A stretch of DNA of 64,000 nt from CAZQMX01 sp964594965. Its GTDB lineage: Bacteria; Patescibacteriota; Minisyncoccia; Portnoybacterales; UBA2143. The stretch spans positions 62,001 through 126,000 of the forward strand of contig CAZQMX010000001.1 in the NCBI GenBank assembly GCA_964594965.1, written 5' to 3'. The translations under genes and the position numbers were made by a program. How positions within the stretch are numbered: position 1 is the first letter of the stretch; the number at the start of each line of letters is the position of its first letter. The notes beneath the pieces were generated by a model that saw only the letters and a program-made list of their open reading frames with translations, was not told the origin of the DNA and did not search any database. Shown here piece by piece: positions 1 to 8,493 of this stretch.

Positions 1-2642
1 ATATTTTTCAAGAGGTTAATTCGGGGCTTGACGGATTGAGCCAAAAAGAATCTGAAAGAAGATTAGAAAAGTTTGGCTTAAATGAACTTCCTGAGAAAAA
101 GCCAGTTTCTAAATTGGAACTACTTTTTGAACAGATAAAAAGTCCTCTGGTCTATATTCTTCTTATTGCCGGAGTTGTCACTTTGGTTTTGGGAGAGAAC
201 ACTGATACAATTGTCATTTTCGGCGCCGTCATCTTAAACGCCCTAGTCGGTTATTTTCAGGAAGTTAAGGCTAATCAATCACTCGATAAATTAAGAAAAG
301 TTCTAAAAACAAAGGCGATTGCTATTAGAGACGGAGATGAAAAAGAGATTCCTCAGGGAAAACTTGTTCCTGGGGATGTTATTTTTTTAAGAGCAGGCAA
401 TAAGGTTCCGGCTGACGGAAGAGTAATTGAAAATTGCGATTTAAGAATTAACGAGGCTCCTTTGACCGGCGAATGGCTGTCAGCGGCTAAAACAATCAAG
501 ATTTTCCCGGAGAAAACCTCTTTAGCCGACAGGGATAATATGGTCTATATGGGAACAGTTGTTGAAAGCGGCTGGGGTAAAGCGGTTGTGGTCAGTACCG
601 GGCTTGGCGCTCAGATCGGTCGAGTGGCAGAAGTAATCAAAGAGACCAAAGAAAAAAAGACGCCTTATCAGAGGAAATTATCCCATTTCAGCAAAATTGT
701 TGGTTTAGTTATTCTTGCTATTGCTTCAGCTATCTTTATAGAAGGATTAGTAACCAAGCATAATTTTGTTGAAATGTTTACTACTTCTGTTGCGGTTGCG
801 GTTGCGGCAATTCCAGAGGGATTACCCGTTGCCATGACCGTCATTTTGGCCCTGGGCATGCAAAGAATTCTGAAGAAAAGGGGATTGGTCAGAAAACTGG
901 CTTCGGCCGAAACCCTAGGCAGTACTTCCGTTATTTTAACCGATAAGACCGGAACGCTAACCGAAGCTAAAATGGAAGTTGCCGGTGTTTATACCGGGAC
1001 AAAGGAACTTTTAGGCGATCAATTAAATCATAGATTTGACGGAGAAAGCAATCATTCTCATGTCCGGCTTTTGAAAATTGCCATGATTTGCAACGAGGCC
1101 TTTATTGAAAACCTTGAAGAACCAACTGAGAAATGGGTTATCCGGGGAAGGCCAACCGAGAAAGCCCTGCTTTTAGCGGGAATCCAGTTTGGCTTGTCTA
1201 AAAAAGAAATCTTAAAAAGGGAAGCCTTAATTGACCGTTTTCTTTTTGATCCAATTTACAAATACGCGGCTTGCCTTCATAGGTTAGACGATGAAAATAA
1301 TGTTCTATACGCCGTTGGCTCGCCAGAGGTTATCCTTTCCTCTTCAACCTATTTGGATAGCGATGGCCAGGAAAAAGAGTTACTTCTATCTGATTTTGAT
1401 AAAATTAAGAAGAAAATAGATAATTTGACTAATAGCGGTCTAAGGGTTGTTGCAATTGCCTACAAAAAAACAAGGGAAAAAGAGATAAAGAAAGAAGGGG
1501 AGAATAAACTGGGAGACATGGTTTTTGTTGGTTTTCTTTCTCTTCATGACCCGATTAGAAAGGGGACTAAAGAAGTAATGGATGTCTGTCGTCGGGCAGG
1601 AATGAAGCCGATTATTGTTACCGGCGATCATAGATTAACAGCCAAGAAGGTAGCGGAGAAACTTGGCTTTCCGGTTGAAGATAAAAACATCCTCGAAGGA
1701 AAAGAACTTGAACAAATGAACGAGAAGGAATTTGAAAGAAGAATTAGAGAGATTCATGTCTATGCTCGGGTTGAACCAAAACAGAAATTAAGAATTGTTC
1801 AGGCCTGGCAGAAAAGGGGAGAGGTTGTTGCTATGACCGGTGATGGCATCAATGACGCCCCGGCTCTTTCCCAGGCGGATATTGGCGTCGCTCTCGGCTC
1901 TGGCACCGATGTTGCCAAAGAGGTCTCCGATATGGTTCTTTTAACAGATAACTTTCATGTTATTGTTGCTGCTATTGAAGAAGGCAGGGCAATTATTGAC
2001 AATATTAGGAAGGTCATTACTTATCTATTGTCCGATAGTTTTGCCGAAGTCGTATTGGTCGGAGTTAGTTTGCTTTTTGGTTTGCCCTTGCCGATTCTGG
2101 CCGCCCAGATTTTATGGGTTAATTTGATTGAGGATGGACCAATGAGCATTGCTCTGGCTTTTGAAAAAAAGGAGAAAGACACCATGAGGCAGAAACCAAG
2201 GAATTACAGTTTATTCCTCTTGACCAATGAAATGAAAGTCCTGATATTTATTATCGGCTTTCTGACGGATGTCTTTCTGCTTGGTCTCTTTTTCTGGCTT
2301 TTGAAATATTCTAATTACGATATTGTTCATATTAGGTCGGTTATCTTTGCCGGTTTAACAATTGATTCGCTTTTCTACATCTTCTCCTGTAAGAGTTTAA
2401 GAAAGAATATCTGGCAGATTAATCCATTTTCAAATAAGTTTCTAATTTTATCCTGGGTTTTTGGCATCTTTATGCTCTCAATTGCCATCTATGTTCCGTT
2501 TTTCCAAAATCTTTTAAAGACAGTCCCACTAAACCTATTTGACTGGGGCTTGGTTTTGGCTCTCGGAGCAATTAATATATTATTAATTGAAGTAACTAAA
2601 TACTTTTTTATCTCTCGGAAAATTGAAAAGAAAAAAATATGA
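1..2642 (+). CDS. Cation-transporting P-type ATPase (Ca2+-type), 5' end cut by window edge
   Basis: Membrane ATP-driven cation pump, probably exporting Ca2+. Visible in order are the N-terminal cation-ATPase domain, the actuator segment (LTGEW in place of the usual TGES, glutamate kept), the transmembrane-4 motif PEGLP near base 815, the phosphorylation motif DKTGTLT with its aspartate near base 942, and the hinge motif TGDGINDAP near base 1840. A C-terminal multi-helix domain contains NLIEDGP. A TTG at 36 could be taken as the start, but the frame stays open to base 3 and those codons read as the conserved family N-terminus (an SGL segment before the RLEKFGLNEL stretch). The true start therefore lies upstream of the window. 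The stop overlaps the next start as ATGA, so the two are co-translated. Confidence 0.93.
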   Translation, partial: IFQEVNSGLDGLSQKESERRLEKFGLNELPEKKPVSKLELLFEQIKSPLVYILLIAGVVTLVLGENTDTIVIFGAVILNALVGYFQEVKANQSLDKLRKVLKTKAIAIRDGDEKEIPQGKLVPGDVIFLRAGNKVPADGRVIENCDLRINEAPLTGEWLSAAKTIKIFPEKTSLADRDNMVYMGTVVESGWGKAVVVSTGLGAQIGRVAEVIKETKEKKTPYQRKLSHFSKIVGLVILAIASAIFIEGLVTKHNFVEMFTTSVAVAVAAIPEGLPVAMTVILALGMQRILKKRGLVRKLASAETLGSTSVILTDKTGTLTEAKMEVAGVYTGTKELLGDQLNHRFDGESNHSHVRLLKIAMICNEAFIENLEEPTEKWVIRGRPTEKALLLAGIQFGLSKKEILKREALIDRFLFDPIYKYAACLHRLDDENNVLYAVGSPEVILSSSTYLDSDGQEKELLLSDFDKIKKKIDNLTNSGLRVVAIAYKKTREKEIKKEGENKLGDMVFVGFLSLHDPIRKGTKEVMDVCRRAGMKPIIVTGDHRLTAKKVAEKLGFPVEDKNILEGKELEQMNEKEFERRIREIHVYARVEPKQKLRIVQAWQKRGEVVAMTGDGINDAPALSQADIGVALGSGTDVAKEVSDMVLLTDNFHVIVAAIEEGRAIIDNIRKVITYLLSDSFAEVVLVGVSLLFGLPLPILAAQILWVNLIEDGPMSIALAFEKKEKDTMRQKPRNYSLFLLTNEMKVLIFIIGFLTDVFLLGLFFWLLKYSNYDIVHIRSVIFAGLTIDSLFYIFSCKSLRKNIWQINPFSNKFLILSWVFGIFMLSIAIYVPFFQNLLKTVPLNLFDWGLVLALGAINILLIEVTKYFFISRKIEKKKI

Positions 2643-3589
2643 TTTTTCTCTATATTACTATCTTTATTCTTTCCTTTTTCACTTTAACCTTTTCAAGTGG
2701 ATGGCTGGTCAAGTCATTGACCAAAGTCGCCAAGTTTTTGGGTTGGAAAGAATTTGTTGTTGCTTTTTTTACTATGGCTTTGGCCAGTTCTATTCCTAAT
2801 CTTTCGGTTGGAATAAGTTCGGCTCTGCATAAAATTCCTTCTCTGGCTTTTGGAGAAATCGTTGGCAACAATATTATTGATTTATCTCTGGCCGTCGCTT
2901 TAGCCGCCTTGGTTGCCAAAGGGGGATTAAGTTTGTCCAGTCGGACTGTTCAGGGAAGCGGAATATTCACCATTTTTATTGCAGTTCTGCCGTTGTTTTT
3001 AGCCATGGATGGGGAAATCACCAAATCAGATGGTTTTGTCCTGATTCTAACTTTTCTTGTCTATATCTCCTGGCTTTTTAGCAAAAAGGAAAGATTTAGC
3101 AAGATTTATGACCATACAGCCAGAATGAGCCTGAGCAGGTTTTTTAAAAACATTGTTAATATGATCCTGGCAGTTTCTCTTCTGGTTTTAGCCGCCGAAG
3201 GAATTGTTCGTTCAGCAATATATTTTTCAGAAATCTTCTTCTTGCCGATTGCCTTGGTTGGTATTTTGGTCGTTGGATTAGGCAACGCTCTACCCGAAAT
3301 TTTCTTTAGTGTTCAAGCAGCCAAAAGGGGAGAAGATTGGGTTGTTATCGGAAACCTGATGGGTTCGGTCATTATTACCGCTACTCTTGTCTTGGGGACG
3401 GTTGCCCTGATTGAACCAATAGTTATTAAGACAATTTCTCCCTTTGCTATTGCCCGATTTTTCATGATAGTTTCAGCTATCTTTTTTCTCTTATTCCTTA
3501 GAACCGGCAGAAAGATTGATAAAAAAGAAGCTGCCTTTCTGCTCCTTATTTACATTAGTTTTGTCCTGGCCGAAATTTGCTTTTTCTAA
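2639..3589 (+). CDS. Sodium/calcium exchanger family (CaCA) membrane protein
   Basis: Cation/Ca2+ antiporter of 316 residues with about ten hydrophobic segments. The two inverted alpha-repeats are visible. The first reads ASSIPNLSVGISSAL followed by EIVGNNIIDLSLA. The second reads GLGNALPEIFFSVQAA followed by VIGNLMGSVIITA. These correspond to the G-x-S/N-x-PE and GN-x-x-GSN signatures of the family. The start overlaps the P-ATPase stop by four bases. A pump and an exchanger in one operon suggests a Ca2+ (or similar cation) efflux module. Ion specificity cannot be read from the sequence. Confidence 0.9.
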   Translation: MIFLYITIFILSFFTLTFSSGWLVKSLTKVAKFLGWKEFVVAFFTMALASSIPNLSVGISSALHKIPSLAFGEIVGNNIIDLSLAVALAALVAKGGLSLSSRTVQGSGIFTIFIAVLPLFLAMDGEITKSDGFVLILTFLVYISWLFSKKERFSKIYDHTARMSLSRFFKNIVNMILAVSLLVLAAEGIVRSAIYFSEIFFLPIALVGILVVGLGNALPEIFFSVQAAKRGEDWVVIGNLMGSVIITATLVLGTVALIEPIVIKTISPFAIARFFMIVSAIFFLLFLRTGRKIDKKEAAFLLLIYISFVLAEICFF

Positions 3590-3612
3590 TTTTCTGTGCT
3601 AAATTAGTTTTC

Positions 3613-4644
3613 ATGGAATACTTGGTTATTCTACTTTTGTTTGTTGTTGTTATCAGTTCCTCCCTGATTATATTTTTGCTGTTAAGAAGAAAACCAAAAC
3701 AAGAAGATAGTCAATCGCTTTTAATGCTTCAGGAACAGATTGGTCAATTAAACCAGGCGGTTGATAACAAACTATCCGAATCAGCCAGGGCAATGCAGAC
3801 CCAATTTGGCCAAAGCGCTAAAATTGTCCGGGACGTAACAGAAAGATTAACTAAATTAGATGATACTAATAAGCGGGTGGTTGATTTTGCCAAGCAGATG
3901 CAGTCCTTAGAGAATATTCTAACCAATCCAAAACAAAGAGGTGTTTTAGGAGAATATTTTTTAGAAACAGTTTTAAAAAATGTCCTGCCTCCTGATTCCT
4001 ACAAGGTCCAATATTCTTTTAAGGACGGGACTATAGTTGACGCGGTCGTATTTATTGATAAGCAGATTATTCCAATTGATTCAAAGTTTTCTCTGGAGAA
4101 TTATAATAGGATTTTAGATAGCCAGAGCTCCGAAGAGAAAAAAAGATACGAGACCGCTTTTATTAATGACTTAAAATTCAGGATTGACGAAACTTCAAAA
4201 TATGTTAAACCAGAAGAAAAGACAATGGACTTTGCCTTTATGTATATCCCTTCAGAAGCCGTTTATTATGACCTTTTGATTAATAAGGTTGGGGCGGTTA
4301 CAGGCGATACTAATAATCTGGTTTCTTACGCCGGGAGAAAGAAAGTAATAATAGTTTCCCCAACCTCTTTTCTGGCCTATTTACAAACCGTTTTACAGGG
4401 ATTAAGAAGACAAAAGATTTCTGAACAGGCGATGGGGATAGTAAAGGAAGTTGAGAGACTCGGAAAACACTTGGGAGCATACAATCAGCACATGCAGAAA
4501 CTGGGAAATCACTTGACAACAACCGTTGGAAGTTATAATAAGGCTAATAAGGAACTTAAAAAAGTTGATAAAGATGTGGTTAAAATTACAGACGGAAAAC
4601 CACAAATAGAAGTAGAAGAAATAGAAAAACCATTACTAGAATAA
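3613..4644 (+). CDS. rmuC: DNA recombination protein RmuC family
   Basis: RmuC proteins are predicted nucleases that limit recombination at inverted repeats. The ATG at 3613 gives 343 residues with one N-terminal membrane anchor (LVILLLFVVVISSSLIIFLL), a coiled-coil segment to about residue 110, and the RmuC core. The core shows RGVLGEYFLETVL and the charged stretch IVDAVVFIDKQIIPIDSKFSLENY, which matches the PD-(D/E)XK-like centre of the family. A TTG at 3577 would overlap the exchanger gene and add twelve residues before the anchor, so I prefer the ATG. A protein linked to inverted-repeat stability is worth noting in a window full of palindromes, but that link is inference. Confidence 0.88.
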   Translation: MEYLVILLLFVVVISSSLIIFLLLRRKPKQEDSQSLLMLQEQIGQLNQAVDNKLSESARAMQTQFGQSAKIVRDVTERLTKLDDTNKRVVDFAKQMQSLENILTNPKQRGVLGEYFLETVLKNVLPPDSYKVQYSFKDGTIVDAVVFIDKQIIPIDSKFSLENYNRILDSQSSEEKKRYETAFINDLKFRIDETSKYVKPEEKTMDFAFMYIPSEAVYYDLLINKVGAVTGDTNNLVSYAGRKKVIIVSPTSFLAYLQTVLQGLRRQKISEQAMGIVKEVERLGKHLGAYNQHMQKLGNHLTTTVGSYNKANKELKKVDKDVVKITDGKPQIEVEEIEKPLLE

Positions 4645-4645
4645 T

Positions 4646-5002
4646 ATGTTTGCAGTCATAAAGACCGGGGGAAAACAATATTTGGTTTCTCCAGGCGATA
4701 AAATCAAAATAGAGAAGATTGAAAAAGAAGAAGGTAAAGAAATTACCTTCAACGATATTTTATTACTCGACCCTTCGACAAACTCAGGGCAAGAAAAGGG
4801 AAAATCAATTAAAATTGGAACACCTTTTGTTAAGGGCGCCAAAGTAACAGCAAAAGTTTTAAAACAAGATAAAGCCAAGAAGGTTATCATTTTAAAATAC
4901 AAACCCAAGAAACGTTCTCAAACAAAAAAAGGGCATCGACAGCCCTTTACCGAGGTAGAGATTTTAAAGATCTCACTTTCTTCCCAAAAGAGCGCTGCTT
5001 AG
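4646..5002 (+). CDS. rplU: 50S ribosomal protein L21 with palindromic-element insertion
   Basis: Large-subunit ribosomal protein. It begins MFAVIKTGGKQYLVSPGDKI, as L21 does, and ends with KKRSQTKKGHRQPFTEVEI. At 118 residues it is longer than the usual 100-105. The extra length is a peptide reading DPSTNSGQEKGK between strands that are normally joined by a short loop. It is encoded by the repeat-like DNA at 4769-4793. rpmA, normally the next gene, is 25 kb away here. The gene starts one base after the rmuC stop. Its last 30 bases overlap convergently with recR. Confidence 0.95.
   Translation: MFAVIKTGGKQYLVSPGDKIKIEKIEKEEGKEITFNDILLLDPSTNSGQEKGKSIKIGTPFVKGAKVTAKVLKQDKAKKVIILKYKPKKRSQTKKGHRQPFTEVEILKISLSSQKSAA
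4769..4793. repeat. Short repeat element translated inside rplU
   Basis: The stretch CCCTTCGACAAACTCAGGGC resembles the widespread CCCTTCGACAAGCTCAGGG-type interspersed repeat of bacterial genomes (from memory). It is in frame and adds about ten residues to a ribosomal protein loop. No second copy was seen in this window, so its repeat identity rests on recall rather than on copies here. Confidence 0.6.
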
Positions 5003-5572
5003 GGTGTTTTCGTCAATGTATTCCAAATCTGAGCCGGTTGATAGGCCTCGCGCTAACCGGCTCGTTTTAATTTCCAGCCCCCCAAGCAATCGTTCAATAT
5101 ACAAAGCGGTGGTGTCGCCCTCGGTCGTCGGGCTAAAAGCGAATATAATTTCCTTTATCCCTGGTTGGGATTTTTTAATTCTAGCAATTAATTGATTAAT
5201 TTTCAGGCTTTCCGGACCAATGCCATTTCCCGGAGAAATTAATCCGCCTAAAACATGATAAAGCCCGTGATATTGTTTGGTTTTTTCAATTGGAATAATA
5301 TTCAATAGATTTTCAACCAAGCAAAGAATTGATTTATCTCTTTTTCCATCAAGACAAATTGGACAGAATTTCTTGCTTTTTTCAGTCAGGTTATAGCATT
5401 GAGGACAGAGATTGATTTCGGTTTTAAGGTTTTTAATAGCAAAAGAAAAATTATCCAATTCTTTTTGATTCTGATTAAGCAAATGAAAAACCATCCGGGT
5501 GGCGGATCTTGGCCCGATTTCCGGTAGTTTAGATAATTCATTAATAAGTTTTTGAACTGATTTGGGAAACAT
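4973..5572 (-). CDS. recR: Recombination protein RecR
   Basis: Gap-repair factor that loads RecA together with RecF/RecO. At 199 residues it has normal length. The N-terminal helix-hairpin-helix (LSKLPEIGPRSATRMVFHLL) is followed by a C4 zinc finger (CPQC at about residue 55 and CPIC at about 70). The Toprim domain follows (ILCLVENLLNIIPIEKT, then GGLISPGNGIGPE). It lies downstream of dnaB on the minus strand, beyond the dnaB terminator hairpin, and its 3' end overlaps rplU tail-to-tail by 30 bases. Confidence 0.96.
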   Translation of the reverse strand: MFPKSVQKLINELSKLPEIGPRSATRMVFHLLNQNQKELDNFSFAIKNLKTEINLCPQCYNLTEKSKKFCPICLDGKRDKSILCLVENLLNIIPIEKTKQYHGLYHVLGGLISPGNGIGPESLKINQLIARIKKSQPGIKEIIFAFSPTTEGDTTALYIERLLGGLEIKTSRLARGLSTGSDLEYIDENTLSSALLGRK

Positions 5573-5607
5573 GCCAATTTTTTCTAAATTTTAATTTAGA
5601 TAAAAAA

Positions 5608-5635
5608 TTGAGCATCCCGCAGTATTGCGGGATCA
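5608..5635 (-). terminator. Rho-independent terminator downstream of dnaB (repeat-derived)
   Basis: On the minus strand the stem TCCCGCA/TGCGGGA with loop ATAC is followed by TGCTCAATTTTTT. The same GCGGG-R-TGCTCAA tail occurs at 20878 and 29996, so the hairpin belongs to a repeated family. An 18-bp palindrome TCTAAATTTTAATTTAGA lies just beyond it, at 5583-5600. Confidence 0.7.
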
Positions 5636-5642
5636 CTCTTTT

Positions 5643-7004
5643 TTATTCCTCTAATCTCTTTTCCAGGTTTCTGAAACTAGCCTGACTTTCATTAAAATAT
5701 AGTTCGGCTCGGCCAGTCGGTCCGTTTCGATGTTTGGCGATAATAATATCAGCAATATTCTTCCTGTCGGTATTAGGCCTTTCTTTGTCTTCTCGATAGA
5801 TAAATAGAACAACATCGGCATCTTGTTCCAAACTTCCACTTTCTCTTAAATCAGAAAGTTTAGGAATAGCCGGGGAACGGGATTCAACCGAGCGGTTGAG
5901 TTGGGAAAGAGCCAGGACCGGAACCTTAAGTTCTCTAGCCAAGGATTTCAAACTCCGGGATATTTCTGTCATTTGCTGAACAGGGGAATCAAAATTATTC
6001 CTCGGTTGAATCATTTGGATGTAATCGATAATAATTAAACCAAGATTATTCTGAGCCTGAAGCCGGCGAGCCATGGTTCTCATTTGTAAAATAGTCGGAG
6101 AAGGAGTGTCATCAATATAAATCGAGGCATCGGATAATTCATCCAACGCTCTTTGGATTTTTTCAAAATCGTTATCCGGCCCTTCGCCTGATAATCTTCC
6201 TGTTCTAATTCTCCATGAATCAACTTCTGCCTGAGAACTAATTAACCGGTCAACCAATTGTTCCTTGGACATTTCAATACTAAAAACAGCAACTGGTGTT
6301 TTTTCTTTAATCGAGGCATGTCGGGCAATATTTAAAGCGAGAGAAGTTTTTCCAAGAGAAGGACGAGCGCCTAAAATGATTAAATCGGACTTCTGGAAAC
6401 CAGAAAGATAATTATCAATATCAGCGAATCCGGTTGGAATGCCCCGGGTTGCTTCTTCGCCCCGGTGTAATTTATCAATTCTTTCAAAAGCGCCTTCAAG
6501 GGCCTCTTTAACAGGCATGAATTTCTGACTAATTGATCTTTGGGAAACGCTAAATATTTTCTGTTCAGATTCATCAATCAGGGTTTCAACATCATCCGGC
6601 TCTTGGTAACTTAATTGATTAATTTCATCAGAAGCTCCGATTAAATCGCGAAGGGCTTTTTTGTTTTTAATAATTTTGGCGTAGTGGGTGATATGGGCAG
6701 CAGTTGGAACAGAATTAACCAAATCGGTTAAATAACTTGCTCCGCCAATTTCTTTTAATTTCTTTTTCTCTTCTAATCGGTTGGTTAAGCTTAATAAATC
6801 AATTGGTTCGTTCTTTTCATAAAGATCTACCATGGCCTGATAAATATTCCCATGAATTCCCCGGTAGAAATCATCAGCAATCAGAACATCCGCTATTTTA
6901 ATAATAGCGTCCTTATCCAACATTAAAGCTCCCAGAACTGATTGTTCGGCTTCAATATTCTGGGGAGGTATTTTGCCTTCTATTTTAACTTTTTGGTCAG
7001 CCAT
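5643..7004 (-). CDS. dnaB: Replicative DNA helicase DnaB
   Basis: Hexameric fork helicase of 453 residues. The N-terminal DnaB domain starts PPQNIEAEQSVLGALMLD, and the RecA-like domain begins near residue 185. Walker A is GARPSLGKTSLALN (about residue 213) and Walker B is LIIIDYIQMI. The arginine-rich loop RNGPTGRAELYF is near the C-terminus. No intein is present. A promoter and a hairpin leader lie between cysS and this start, so it is probably its own transcription unit despite sharing a strand with cysS and corA. Confidence 0.97.
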   Translation of the reverse strand: MADQKVKIEGKIPPQNIEAEQSVLGALMLDKDAIIKIADVLIADDFYRGIHGNIYQAMVDLYEKNEPIDLLSLTNRLEEKKKLKEIGGASYLTDLVNSVPTAAHITHYAKIIKNKKALRDLIGASDEINQLSYQEPDDVETLIDESEQKIFSVSQRSISQKFMPVKEALEGAFERIDKLHRGEEATRGIPTGFADIDNYLSGFQKSDLIILGARPSLGKTSLALNIARHASIKEKTPVAVFSIEMSKEQLVDRLISSQAEVDSWRIRTGRLSGEGPDNDFEKIQRALDELSDASIYIDDTPSPTILQMRTMARRLQAQNNLGLIIIDYIQMIQPRNNFDSPVQQMTEISRSLKSLARELKVPVLALSQLNRSVESRSPAIPKLSDLRESGSLEQDADVVLFIYREDKERPNTDRKNIADIIIAKHRNGPTGRAELYFNESQASFRNLEKRLEE

Positions 7005-7020
7005 TTTTTTGGAATAAATA

Positions 7021-7040
7021 ACAGGAGGCTATCCTCCTGT
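7021..7040 (-). promoter_or_regulatory. Hairpin in the dnaB leader
   Basis: The perfect 8-bp stem ACAGGAGG/CCTCCTGT with a four-base loop lies 17 bases upstream of the dnaB ATG. It follows the cysS stop by 50 bases. It could be a weak terminator for cysS (the tract after it is only TATTTATT) or a leader structure holding an AGGAGG sequence in a stem. Confidence 0.5.
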
Positions 7041-7045
7041 TTGAA

Positions 7046-7074
7046 AGTATATATTTTTTACCTGCCCCGGGCAA
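7046..7074 (-). promoter_or_regulatory. Predicted promoter of dnaB
   Basis: On the minus strand TTGCCC and TATACT are separated by 17 bases, giving a start site about 35 bases before the dnaB ATG. The -10 is strong and the -35 keeps only TTG plus a poor half. Confidence 0.55.
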
Positions 7075-7089
7075 GGGAAGATTCTGTTA

Positions 7090-8493
7090 CTATTTTGGGG
7101 ACAATTCTGAACCGCTGGGAGTGTCCTTGATTTTCCATCCTTTTTCTTCAATTTCTTTTCTAATCTTATCAGATTGATTAAAATCTTTTTCTTTCCTGGC
7201 TTTTTCTCTTTGCTCGGCCAGATCTTTAATTTCTTGAGGAATTTCTTCCATTTTAATCTTATCCAGTTTTAAGCCAAGAACCTGATCAAAATCCAGAAGA
7301 GTAGCTAGTTTATCTTGATTATCCAAATCTGATTTTAAAACCTCCTGGACAATAGTTAAAGCCAAGGGAGAATTAAAGTCATCCGATATTTTTTCAATAA
7401 ATTTATCTTTGTATTCATGGCTAATCCCGCCCTTCTCATTGCCTAATTCTCTAATCTGAGAAATTAGATGTTCAAAACCCTTTTGGGCGGATTCCATTGC
7501 TTCAAAAGTAAAATTTTGTTTGGAGCGGTAATGGGCTTGTAAAAATAAATAGCGGAGAGATAGAGGGCTGAAGTTCTTTTCTTTAATTTCAGACAAATTG
7601 TATCCCGTTCCTTCTGATTTGCCCATCTTTTTGTTATCAACCAATAAGTGTTCATTGTGGAGCCAGTAATCAACAAACTCGGCATCATTGGCTGATTCGC
7701 TTTGGGCAATCTCATTGGTGTGATGAACCGGGATATGTTCAATGCCGCCCATATGAATATCTATGGTTTTTCCAAGGAATTTTTTACTCATAACCGAGCA
7801 TTCGATATGCCAGCCGGGAAAACCCTGACCGTTTTCAACCAAATCAGATTTAAAAGGAGATGGCCATGTTTGAAGAGCGTTTTTATGCTTTCCAGCCCTG
7901 AAAAACCAAAGAGCAAAATCAGCTGGATTTTTTTTATCCGGGTCAGTCACATCAGCCTTGCCAGCGCCCTTAATTTGTTCTTCCAAATTTTGGCCGGAAA
8001 GGGCAGTATAGTTTTTGGCTTTGGAGGTGTTGAAATAGACGGCGAGGGGAGTTGTGTAAGCAAATCCCTTATCAATTAATGTCTGGGCCATTTCAGTCAT
8101 TTCTTCAATACATTCGGTTGCTTTTGGTTTGTGGGTCGGTTCAAGCATATTCAAATCTTTAGCATCCTGTTCATAAATCTTAATATATTTCTCCGATATT
8201 TCTTTGGGGGTCTTTTTTTCCTGCTTGGCAGCTTTTTCAACCTTATCTTCACCCTCATCCTGATCGCTGGTTAAATGACCAACATCAGTATAGTTTCTAA
8301 CATAATTAACCTGATAACCTAAATATTTCAAAGTCCTAACAACTAAATCAGCGCAGAAAAGACCGCGCATATTACCAATGTGCTGAGTCCAGTAAACAGT
8401 TGGCCCGCAGTAATAGAAAGAAACTACACCTTTTTTAATCGGTTTGAATTCCTCCTTTTGACGAGTGAGGGTATTGTATAATCTTAGAGCCAT
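7090..8493 (-). CDS. cysS: Cysteinyl-tRNA synthetase
   Basis: Class Ia synthetase charging tRNA-Cys, 467 residues. It starts MALRLYNTLTRQKEEF. The HIGH region appears as YYCGPTVYWTQHIGNMRG, with the zinc-ligand cysteine, and the second zinc region is GWHIECSVMS. The signature loop KMSKS reads KMGKS, near residue 290. The C-terminal anticodon-binding helical domain is complete, ending GWKIKDTPSGSELSPK. The start overlaps the end of corA by ten bases, so the two are probably co-transcribed. Confidence 0.97.
   Translation of the reverse strand: MALRLYNTLTRQKEEFKPIKKGVVSFYYCGPTVYWTQHIGNMRGLFCADLVVRTLKYLGYQVNYVRNYTDVGHLTSDQDEGEDKVEKAAKQEKKTPKEISEKYIKIYEQDAKDLNMLEPTHKPKATECIEEMTEMAQTLIDKGFAYTTPLAVYFNTSKAKNYTALSGQNLEEQIKGAGKADVTDPDKKNPADFALWFFRAGKHKNALQTWPSPFKSDLVENGQGFPGWHIECSVMSKKFLGKTIDIHMGGIEHIPVHHTNEIAQSESANDAEFVDYWLHNEHLLVDNKKMGKSEGTGYNLSEIKEKNFSPLSLRYLFLQAHYRSKQNFTFEAMESAQKGFEHLISQIRELGNEKGGISHEYKDKFIEKISDDFNSPLALTIVQEVLKSDLDNQDKLATLLDFDQVLGLKLDKIKMEEIPQEIKDLAEQREKARKEKDFNQSDKIRKEIEEKGWKIKDTPSGSELSPK

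Noticed and set aside
36..38. TTG at 36 as the start of the P-type ATPase
   Set aside because: The frame is open to base 3 and the upstream codons match the conserved N-terminus, so the gene is cut by the window edge.
5004..5195. 63-residue plus-strand frame opposite recR
   Set aside because: It is the complement of conserved RecR codons with no start signal.
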